From Narthecium ossifragum (lineage: Eukaryota > Streptophyta > Magnoliopsida > Dioscoreales > Nartheciaceae): 64,000 nucleotides of DNA. Every line of letters begins with the position of its first letter. The stretch's first letter is position 1. Of this stretch, positions 53,395 through 62,739 are shown one piece after another. Under the pieces are notes generated by a model that saw only the letters and a program-made list of their open reading frames with translations, was not told where the DNA came from and ran no database searches. A program made the translations under genes and the position numbers. Location: contig OY986965.1 in the NCBI GenBank assembly GCA_963920575.1, positions 16,072,290 through 16,136,289 of the forward strand, written 5' to 3'.

Positions 53395-53655
53395 TTATTT
53401 CTTTTCTTCCTTTCTGGCTTTTTGTGGTGGGCTATATTGGTAATGTTCTTCTTCTCTTGTGTTCTTCCTCTTCTTTTCCTTTATATTCAGCACCATTAAA
53501 GTTTGTGCGGGTTCTTTGGCGAAGATGACAACTTCTTCCACTTCCCTCTCTGCTGCTTTCTCTTGAGTGAGTTCATGTACAACACTTTCTGCAAGCATTT
53601 CTTCTTGATCCTTTACAAAAATATCCATCCTCTCGCGTAAATCATGGATCTTTGT
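53395..53655 (-). pseudogene. C-terminal part of a coiled-coil protein gene of the MULE
   Basis: Minus strand: IFVKDQEEMLAESVVHELTQ, then Glu/Lys-rich sequence ending KARKEEKK and a stop at 53395. It is the continuation of the coiled-coil frame at 56086-56680; the solo LTR with TSD TTTGT sits between. Confidence 0.65.
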
Positions 53656-56085
53656 TGTCGCGCCCCGACCCGCGAAAGCCCAACCGGGCCGGGCGACGCG
53701 AACCGGAACCTAACAAACGCGGAAGAAAAACTGGCGAGGGTTCCCTCTAACCTATTGGTCTCCCTAACAGTTCACCAAAAGCACCCTCAAATAAAACAAT
53801 AAAATAAGCAAAACCTCGAACCTCAGATTAAGAACTCAAGTGTTAATATAAAAAACCTCAGAGAGAGGAGATTCGAATACAACACACTCCCGTAGGAGAC
53901 TATCTAACATAGGTATAAAAAGCAGTAAACGATCACCACCTCTCAAAGACCACCAGGCGCCGCCGCACCGCCAACCAACTGCCCGGTAGGGGCCAAAGAA
54001 GAACCGACGCCTGCACCTGCAAAACGCAGCCCCGGGTAAGTGTGAGCACTAAGCTCAGTAGGGATCTACACTACGATACACAGAAGGAAGAGGGAAACGC
54101 AACAGTGTCGCCCTCAAGTAGGACCTGGGTGTATACAGGGGTCCCATAACCCCACCGTGTGTCCCTGAGGCCCAGGGACGGCACTCAGTAACAGGAACAA
54201 CACTGGCGACACTACAGGTCAGCACAGTGGGACATCGGCTACACCTCAGCATCCGACTTAAGGCCGACACGACCTCACAATCATCAAGCATCAGGTGTAC
54301 CAGTCCTCTAAGCCTATCATAAGATTGACTGGACACCACAATTCAAACCGGGTCCAAACTACCCAACCCCGGTCCTAGGGCTATGTCCGAGCTTCCAGCC
54401 TCGGGACGGCGACCCAAAGATCACCCACGCCCTAACCAATGCAACTAATGCACAAATCAACGATGCATGCTATGAACATACACAAACAGGAGATAGGCAT
54501 GCAACAGTATGGCAAACATCATATAAGTCTACTGGATCACTGCAGCGGTACCACCAACCGCTGCCAGCCGATCCGCAGCGGGTCCCGGCATTACGACGGT
54601 ACCACGACATTCAACCGCGGACTCCTGCAATGGGAAGCAACCCCGAAAACCGCTGATGAACAGTAAAAATATAATATTATAATTCGACATATAATATTAT
54701 ATTTAAATACCAAATGTTCTCTACTAGAGGCTATTTGATCTGGTCGATCGACGTCCAAACGACGTCGGATTCAAGATCCAACTTAGCTACCAGTAGAGCT
54801 ACATGTATGGATCAACATATCCAAAATCCAGAATCATCCAACGGTTGGATTAACGGGAAAACGCTAATGCGAACCACTAATCAAAACTAACTTTCTAATT
54901 AATTGCTGCAACGCAGCCCTCCAGCAAACAATTCATTAGAAATCGTAGAAAAATCGAAAAAGTATTAAAGAAGATGGAATGGAAAGCTAACGAAGAGATC
55001 TACAACTCTTATGTTTACCAAAAGCCAAGATCATGTACTCGCCGGCCGGAAAACTCGCCGCAAGCCGGCTGTTTCTCAAGAACAGCAGAAAAACAGATAA
55101 TCCGAGCTTAATCATGAAATAAACCTACTCAAATCTCAACTGATTAACATGAAACTTAGATCAGTTATTCTACTAGGTAAGATGCATCTAATAGCACGAA
55201 GATCAACAGATCCAACGGCTGGATCACGCGAAACCCACTTAAGAACACACTTAGGTAGAAGAACCTACCCAACTGCGCATTCCTCGGTTGATCCCTCGCA
55301 AACCAGTCACCAACACGACTCCAAACCACCTCAGCAATGTTCCTCTCTTCTCCACGAATCCAACAAGCTTTGGACCGCCAAAATCGGTGGCCGGAGAAGG
55401 GAGAACGGAAGAAAACAAGGTCGCCGGCGGTAAAGGGAAGAAACAGAGCACCGCGGGAAGAAGAGAAAGGAAGAAGAAGAAGAGAAGAGAAGAGAAGGGA
55501 AGAAGAAGAAGGGAAAGCTCGGGGGAAAGCCGGGAAAGCCGGAGGAAAGCCTGGGGGTGGGGAGGGAAAGTCCTCCCCTTCTGACAAGGGAGAGCGACGG
55601 CCGGCTGCCGTCATCGCGGAAGAGAAAAGAAAAGCCACCGACTGTTTGATCACGAGTCCGATCGATCGCTCCTACGAGCGATCGATCGCTCCCGAGCCGC
55701 AAACAGCCCCAAAACCTTCTGCACTAAGCTATCGATCTCCAAAGCATGTCAGATCGATCTGGCTAGCAAGGCCAGATCGATCTCATTAGCAATCCAGATC
55801 GATCTCCTTCCCCCAAAAAGGCAAGCTTGGGCTAAAACACAAGCCCAAGCTCAGATCTTCCGATCTCGGGTTCACCTAGCCATTCTAACAAACACGAACA
55901 CAGACAAGGTCAGTGTGTGCAGACGCGAGTGTGGAACAAACCAACAAGGCGCAATTTACCAAATTGCCCTTGCGGTCCAAGAAACAATACGATCCACCGG
56001 ATCGCGCGCTCAACGCGAAACAAACCAACGAGCCACGGGCCCGTCCCAACCGGTCGACCCAGGAGTAGAGGGACGGGTCCTCACA
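53656..56085 (-). mobile_element. Tekay-like solo LTR (2430 bp)
   Basis: Plus-strand ends TGTCGCGCCCCGACCC and GACGGGTCCTCACA, so transcription is on the minus strand. Perfect TSD TTTGT at 53651-53655 and 56086-56090. Matches 11129-12803 and 58091-60284. The several open frames at 55165-55790 (purine-rich strand) are composition artefacts. No internal genes. Confidence 0.9.
55650..55815. repeat. GATCGATC array in the Tekay-like solo LTR
   Basis: CGATCGATCGCTCC, GAGCGATCGATCGCTCC and AGATCGATCT words at about 55658, 55678, 55750, 55773 and 55795. It lies near the position where the 28643 LTR has its TATA box. Confidence 0.8.
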
Positions 56086-56690
56086 TTTGTTTCTTGTTCC
56101 ATGACCTTTGCTGACAATTTATCTAGTTCAGCCTTCATCTCTTTATTGATGCTCTCTAGCTCATTACATTGGCGTGTCTTTTGATAGTTGAGCTCGGTTA
56201 CAGAGTTTGATTTGATCCTCAAACTTTTCATCTCTGCCTCTTTATCTTCGAGAGCCTTTTTCATATCTTCAATTTGTTTTTATAGATTTGCACCATCGAA
56301 TGTGATTGGTGATGTCGACATAGGATGCATTTTATGTGTGTCAGCTATGTCATTTGCAATCTTGATCACATCTTTGAACTCCTTATTATCCCTCACCAAA
56401 TCATCATTCGCCAACACCAATGCATCTCTTTCAGCGCTTATATTCTTCATCTCATTCCTCAACCTCACCATGCCACCCTCTAGCTCATCAATTCTAGTCT
56501 TCAGAGACTCTTTCTCAGCATTTGCAATTTCAAGGTCCTCGGTCACATCACGGAGATTGGCATTCCTAGTAACAAGCTCTTCATTTCTTTGCTTTAGAGA
56601 ATGTACCTCAGCAGTTGTAACAGCAAGGTCCTTTTGTAGGCTTTCAATTTTGCCTTCCAAATCATCGACCGTATCATTTTGAGGTTTTTG
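56086..56690 (-). pseudogene. Coiled-coil protein gene of the MULE, N-terminal part
   Basis: Minus strand from 56660: MEGKIESLQKDLAVTTAEVH, LKQRNEELVTRNANLRDVTE, DELEGGMVRLRNEMKNISAE and, after a stop near 56280, MKKALEDKEAEMKSLRIKSN through INKEMKAELDKLSAKVMEQE. Long uninterrupted heptads, no recognised enzymatic domain. Function unknown; interrupted by the solo LTR. Confidence 0.6.
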
Positions 56691-56929
56691 CGGCTACTCT
56701 TTTGGCTGAAAATCATCAGCATGCAAGCTGGCAACCTACATTTATGTTGTTGTTTTACTATTACTAAGCATGGACAATTTTTTAGAGGATAGTGGATAGT
56801 GAATATTAATGGACAGTGGATAGTGAACATTCATGGATAGTGGATAGTGGAGTTTTAAGTGACACTTGCTTGTATTTCTATTTCTTCATGAACATGTGTT
56901 TCTGTGTCTTCAACACTGCCATTTTCATT

Positions 56930-57112
56930 AAATCATGATTTAAGATTTCGAGTTTCAACGCATAAGATCTGTCAAGTAGAAACAGATTGGTTTTGGCTGA
57001 AGCATATCAGCAAACCTCAACCTAGGTTTTTGTCTTCAGCAAAATTTGCACCCTTTAAGCAGCAATTACTTCTTCCTAGCCGTGAGCACATCGAGCTGGT
57101 TGAAGATGGTAA
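56930..57112 (+). other. Possible exon (captured or host), unidentified
   Basis: A frame reading WFWLKHISKPQPRFLSSAKF and LLLPSREHIELVEDG is followed at once by GTAAGTG, a good splice donor. An acceptor-like ATTTAAG precedes it. It looks protein-coding in composition, but I cannot identify it or find neighbouring exons. Confidence 0.3.
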
Positions 57113-57119
57113 GTGAAAG

Positions 57120-58090
57120 TGGATACACATTCCTAGTTGACCTTTCAACTTGTTATAGACCTTTCTTCTTTGAAAAAGTGCTTGGAGGCCTCTCTTGTTA
57201 GAATAGGTCTTCGGAGAAAAATAGGAAAATATATATTAATATTGAGATAACATGTGGCCAACTAGAAGCTTCATTAAATGCTGACAAAATTTGGGGATTT
57301 CATGAAATGCCAACTAAGCATGGAATACCACATATTACCATATGCCTATGCATATGCATATGTATGCAATGTGTACATATGCATGTATTTGGACTAGGCA
57401 CCTCAAGTAGAATCTTTTACCAAGGATTGAACATTATGTTAGCTGTAAACTTTGCGAGATATGGTTACAAGATATCTATGGGAGAAATGGTAAAAGGAGG
57501 CAACTTTCTAATTGGAAAAGTTTACCAAAAAAGTGATTTGCAATCACATTTCGAGGCAAGTTTTTGGCCAAAAAGCGTTTAATCCTCACCAAAGATTTAA
57601 TGTGAGATGTCTAGTCCAATGCGCTCGCTCTCCTTAAATGCTCCTTCTCCCTTTTTTATTCTTTCTACTTACTTATTCAACTCTCACCACCCAAAAATCC
57701 TCCCCCTGCCGGAAAATCCTACTTCACCAAACCTGAAAAGCTCCGTCCATGCCGCGGCATGTACCATGCCAGAGAAGTGTCAACACAAGAGATATATGCC
57801 GGCACTTAGATCCATGTTTAGCCCCTTCTAAAAGGAGTATATTGAGTTGTAGAGGATTAAAAAAAATGACATGAAAGGGCTGCAAAAAAGGAAAGCACAA
57901 GCAAGAAAAGAAACTCAATAGTAAATGAGACTCATTCACTTTCCTAAAAACAAAGGCCATAATCAAGAAACTTATGAGTATGATATTTGATATCAGAAGT
58001 TTATCTACAAGCCAAAAGGCCTTGCATTAGAGGGTAGCTGGATAAACTTGGAAAGTAGACAAATTTATTGTTACACGAAATGAGATAGAC
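57120..58090. other. AT-rich non-coding stretch, nothing recognised
   Basis: No convincing frame, repeat border or RNA gene. A TATGCATATGCATATG run lies near 57340 and a GCCGCGGCATG palindrome near 57753. Confidence 0.4.
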
Positions 58091-60284
58091 TGTGAGGACA
58101 TGCTCCTCTACTCCTGGGTAAAACGCTTGGGTCGGGCCCATGGCTCGTTGTGAACCGCAAGGATAATTTGATAAATTGTGTCTTGTCGGTTTGTTTCACA
58201 CCCGCATGTGCATGCACTGACCGTGTTTGTGTAAATGTCTGTTTAGAACGGTTAGTGAACCCGGGATCGAAAGATCCAGACTTGGGCTTGTGTTCTAGCC
58301 CAAGAATAGTTTCTGGACCTAGGTGATCAATCTTCCCTTGCTGGAAGGATTGATCATCTAGACTAGATGATCAATCCTTTTAAAACTCTCCACCCCTGAG
58401 CTCAGAGCTGGCTGGTTTTGGAAGGGATTGAGGGCGATCGTCGGCTTGGCAGCTGGGATTGAAGCTGCTCTAGTCTAGATAGGGATTCTACCTACTTTCT
58501 TCTGGGTTTGTGAGGTTTCTGAGTTGGCTGTGTTTGGTTTAGCTAGATCTTACTGCATGTTTGATGGTTTTGAGCATGCTTACCGGTTTTGGACTCGTGG
58601 TCCTTCGTACTACCATATCCAAAGGTTTTATGGGATTTGATTGAGTTTTCCGATGGTATTTCTCACCGTCTGTTTGCCGGGTAACCCATCAGGATCGATC
58701 CTTGCTGAGGAAGGATCGATCACTCTTGGTTCGCCCTGCTTAGTCCGAGAAGGATCGATCATCTGGTGAGGATGATCGATCATTCTCCTAGAGGATCGAT
58801 CATCTGGTTGGAGATGATTGATCATGTCCCTTGGTTGGCATGGACGAGGTCCCTGGTCACGCAGATGATCGATCTTCCTGGAGAGAAGATCGATCCTTTG
58901 GTTGGGTGATCGATCTTCCTGGAGGGAAGATCGATCCTTTGTAGCTTGACAGGGACCGAGTCTTCCCTTCACGAGGGTGATCGATCATCCCCCCTTGAGA
59001 TGATCGATCCCTCGTGTGACAGGGCGGTGTTTTAAGTGGTTTTTCCCGTGGGGCTTCGCCTATACATTTTCCTCTACCGCTTTATAAACTGGTACATATT
59101 CTTAAGCATGTTAGCCCTATAATGAAGAATAATGGTGAACCAGGAGAGTGATGACCCCTGAGATGTTTAGAATAAACGAGCGGGTAGCCCTACAGCTTTC
59201 CTTAGCATTGCATGTCGGCGTGCATCGAGGGCTTATCTGTGTGGTTTGTTAGCTGTTGTTTGTGGGGCTACTTCCCGATGCAGGTTGCTGGTGAACTGGC
59301 TGATAGTTGGTGGTGGTACCACTGCAGCAGTTCTTGACCTTAAATACCTGTTCACCACCCCGGGCCGGCAGGGTGCAGAGCCCAAACCTTGCTTTGTTAT
59401 CATCACATATGCTGCATGCTTATCTGTCTTATATGCGTATGTTCATAGCATGCATTCTGGTTATGTATTATATGCATAAGGATAGGGCGTGGGCGATCTG
59501 TGGGTCGCCGTCCCGAGGCTTGGAAGCTCGGATTTAGCCATAGGACCGGGGTCGGATAGCGTGGACCAAGTTTGAATGGTGGTGTACAGCCTATTTCGAT
59601 GATAGGCCTAGATGACTCGTATACCTATTGCTTGATGATTGTAGAGGTCGTGTCGGCCTCTAGTCGGGTTCTGAGGTGTAGCCGGTGTCTAGTGATCTAC
59701 GACTCTTGAGTAGAGGGTGTGCCTACTCAGCGGTGCAATTTCCAGCAGGCAGTGCTGGTTTCTTGCTTGTGAGTCTGCAGTGTTGGTTGCCTGCGTTTCA
59801 GGGACACTCGGTGGGGTTATGGGACCCCTGTGACCAAGACCTTACTAGAGGGCGACATTGTTGTGTTTCCCTCTTCCTTCTGTGTCGTAGTCTAGTTTCC
59901 CTGCTTAGCTTAGTTGCTCACTCCTACCCGGGCTGCGTTTTGGAGGTGCAGGCATTAGCTCGTCTTCGGTGGCCCCTATCGGGCAATTGGTCGTCGGTGC
60001 GGTGGCGCCTGGCGGAGTCTGAAGAGTGATGATCTATTTTTCCATAACCCTAGTATAGTTAGCCTCCTACGGGAGAGTTTAAATGTTTGTATTTGAATCC
60101 TTCCCTCTTCGAGGTTTTGTATATTAAACTTTTGGAACTTGTAATCTTCAGTTCGAGGTTTCTATAAATTGTAGTTTTACTAATTGAGGGCTTTTTGATG
60201 AATTGTTTAGGGTGACCTATAGGTTAGAGGGATCCCTCACGAAAATTTTCCGCAGTTTGTGGGGTTCCGGTTTGCGTCACCCGT
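58091..60284 (+). mobile_element. Tekay-like LTR, 5' and middle part, cut by the next element
   Basis: Begins TGTGAGGACATGCTCC and follows the other Tekay-like LTRs through GGGTCGCCGTCCCGAGGCT, GGTCGTGTCGGCC and TATAGGTTAGAGGGA, up to GTTTGCGTCACCCG, about 50 bp short of the expected end. The missing end should lie beyond the right-hand element, outside the window. Confidence 0.82.
58685..59015. repeat. GATCGATC array in the Tekay-like LTR
   Basis: At least ten AGGATCGATCC / GATGATCGATCAT words between 58692 and 59008. Diverged TGATCAATC words also occur at 58325-58378, just before a TATA-like TTTTAAAAC. Confidence 0.85.
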
Positions 60285-61737
60285 TGATAAGTCACTAAAT
60301 GTTCATGATTCAACCCCTTAACTTAGCTTCGTTATGCCTAGAGTAGTTGTATTTGATAGCTTGTTAGTTGATTTCAGGTTTAATCATGCTTAAAGAGAAA
60401 AATGCAGGAAATTCGGCTAAAATGACTAAATAAACTGCTTCGTCGACCGTCAGTAATATATTCGCCAGATAGATATTTGACAAAGGTCCAAATATTCTGC
60501 AACCTTAAAAAGTTGTAGAAGACCAAGAGATCTACAACTTTTCTGTTTGATACTTTACGAGATTCCTGATGGTGTGATAGCATATTTGATGAATACATGA
60601 AGATACATAAGCTGGAAAACTTGTCAGTCGACGTTCAGAAGAATATTCATAAACTATTCCTGATAACTCCGAATATTATAAAATCTTCGAAATCTGACAG
60701 AAGACTTCCTAATCTACAATGTTCGTGTTGAAAACGTTTCCCAAGTCCGGCTTGATTGGACACAGTTGCACTCGGAATAGGCTGTCAAGATTAATTCAGG
60801 AAATCCGAGTTACACTAGAGGTCCAACTTAACACAAAACCCTAATTTAGGGAGTTAGCTTATAAAAAAAGCTTTTGCTGGCCAAAAATCAGAGTCCCCAT
60901 AGAGATAAAAGAGAGGATTAAGTTTGCTAAAGAAGATGGAGACGCGCCGGCGATCTCAAGCGTTCTTCACTAAATTCATGGTCATCATCCACAAGATGAG
61001 TGGCTAATCTCTCACTTAGGGATCTCATGAAACTCTAATGTAGCCTTCTTGTATTTTTTCTAGTTAAATATTGTAATCTTTTCTATGGTAGGATCCTTTG
61101 AATTCGGTTTTAATGACAATAGAGTTGATAGAACCTGATTGTTTTTTGACTTATTTTTAGTATTACACGATTGTAGTGCTTGAGTGTAAAGATTCTTAGG
61201 ATGATTTTAATGTCGCTTTTGTGTGTGCCTTTGAGATAGTTTATGCTAATCAAAGATAGATTGAACTCTGGTTAAGTCCGAAGACAGTCTATGCTAAGTG
61301 AAGATATACTATGCCGTAGTATAACATGAGCGTTCTTTTATGGATTCATGTGTGCTTAAGAAGCCGTGATTCCATATGTCTAAATTAGAGAACAAGAGAA
61401 TACTAGAGAATACAGGAGGTTAAATTAGAGTGAAATTAGAGAACAAGAGAAATTAGAGTGAATCCCTAGGTCTTTCTCATATTGATTCATCCCTATCCTT
61501 TTATTGCTTTCTTAATTAAATTTAATTCCATTGTTAATCAAAATCCTTCTCTTTCGTCTTAGGATAGAAAGTTTAAGATTGATTTAAGTTCTTCTCTGTT
61601 GACAATATTTCTCTGTGGTTCGATCCCGTATTTCATCACTATTGTACCCCATAGTTTAGAATTTTTGAATAAGGATTTATAAATTCTATTTTTGATTGAG
61701 TTTGCATCCGATATAACGACACGTTTGCAAACGATCA
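60285..61737 (+). mobile_element. 5' LTR of an Athila/Tat-type element (runs off the window)
   Basis: 1453 bp, starts TGATAAGTCACTAAATG and ends GTTTGCAAACGATCA. TATAAAAAAAG near 60860. It is followed by a PBS and gag. Confidence 0.82.
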
Positions 61738-61742
61738 ATTTT

Positions 61743-61760
61743 TTGCTCCGTTGCCGGGGA
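61743..61760 (+). promoter_or_regulatory. Primer-binding site, tRNA-Asp-like
   Basis: TTGCTCCGTTGCCGGGGA differs from the tRNA-Asp word TGGCGCCGTTGCCGGGGA at three positions. Confidence 0.8.
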
Positions 61761-62155
61761 TTTATTTGTTCTTCGAAGAAGTTCGTTGATTTCTCTCTTA
61801 CTCTTTTTCTAAGCATAGCTAGATTTCCTTTTTATTTTATTTTATTTTCGTTATTCTGTGTTTAGATCTAGGAATATTTCTTGCAAAACTCGGATTATTT
61901 GCAGCATTAAAACGGCTATTTTTGGAAGAAAAACCCTACTTCAGTCCGTAAGACCGACCGATCGCCCTGGATTCCGATCCATCGCTAAGCGACCGACCAA
62001 TCACTAATAACACCGACCGATCGCTCAGAGGGGACTCATGTATGTTTTTCTAAACTTAAGCTTTTGTTTAATGCTGTGATAAATCCCAATTTTCTTCTCT
62101 CCTCCGAAACTTCTGTTTTCTTTTTCTTTTCTTTTTGGTGTGTGGTTGATATTAT
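61761..62155 (+). other. Leader of the right-hand Athila/Tat element
   Basis: No gene. It contains CCGACCGATCGC-type words at 61950-62030, related to the GATCGATC arrays, and a TTTCTTTTTCTTTTC tract before gag. Confidence 0.65.
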
Positions 62156-62738
62156 ATGCAAGTTAGGCGATCATTAAGTTTTCCTTGGACACCTTTAGAT
62201 CCTGAGATTGAAAACACTCTTAGATCCATCAGCCAAGAGCAATTTCGTCAAAGAGTTTCACAACTTGATATCCCTGAACTACCGGCCTCTTGATTCTTTC
62301 TACACCATGATGCAAGGAAATAATAATGGAAATGGGCGGGACAATGAGAACAATAACCATAGAGAAGGCCCAATTAGGAATCATTTTTTGCCTGGACCTT
62401 TCATATATGCTTCATGTATTAATCCACCTCCTATTAATGCAACCCATTATGAGATTAAGCCCAATTGGATTACAGCTTTACCTTCGTTTTATGGGCATGA
62501 AAATGAGGATCCTTATGGTCATATTGTTAGCTTCCTTGAACTTCTGTCCATGTTCAAACTTCAGCACTTTAATGATGATGCCTTTAGACTTAAACTGTTT
62601 CCTTTTTCCCTAAAAGAGAAGGTTAAACATTGGCTTCAAACCTTAGCTCAAAATTCGATTTCAACATGGGACCAACTTCAGGACGCCTTCCTTAAAAAGT
62701 ACTTCCCTATTATTAAAACTCAGAATTATCATACATAA
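62156..62738 (+). pseudogene. gag capsid region of the right-hand element, frameshifted
   Basis: The ATG at 62156 gives MQVRRSLSFPWTPLDPEIEN, stopping at 62291-62293. From about 62240 another frame carries the capsid: FIYASCINPPPINATHYEIK, WITALPSFYGHENEDPYGHI, FRLKLFPFSLKEKVKHWLQT and DQLQDAFLKKYFP, ending at 62736-62738. The usual segment after KKYFP (about 80 residues) is missing, so there is a frameshift near the start and a deletion at the end. Confidence 0.85.
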
Positions 62739-62739
62739 T

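Larger units (their letters stand above)
47940..57120 (+). mobile_element. Decayed Mutator-like element with transposase and Ulp1-like gene (ends uncertain)
   Basis: A MULE transposase gene on the plus strand is followed by a convergent gene with Ulp1-like protease and coiled-coil parts on the minus strand, an arrangement reminiscent of Kaonashi-type MULEs. The short word CACTATCCACTATCC is scattered through it: plus orientation at 48570-53020, minus orientation near 56785-56850. I could not find terminal inverted repeats or a TSD, so the limits are a guess. A solo LTR (53656-56085) interrupts it. Confidence 0.55.

Noticed and set aside
55165..55790. Several overlapping frames of 90-160 codons on both strands
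   Set aside because: Purine-rich/pyrimidine-rich composition inside a solo LTR; the frames are not conserved in the other Tekay-like LTRs.
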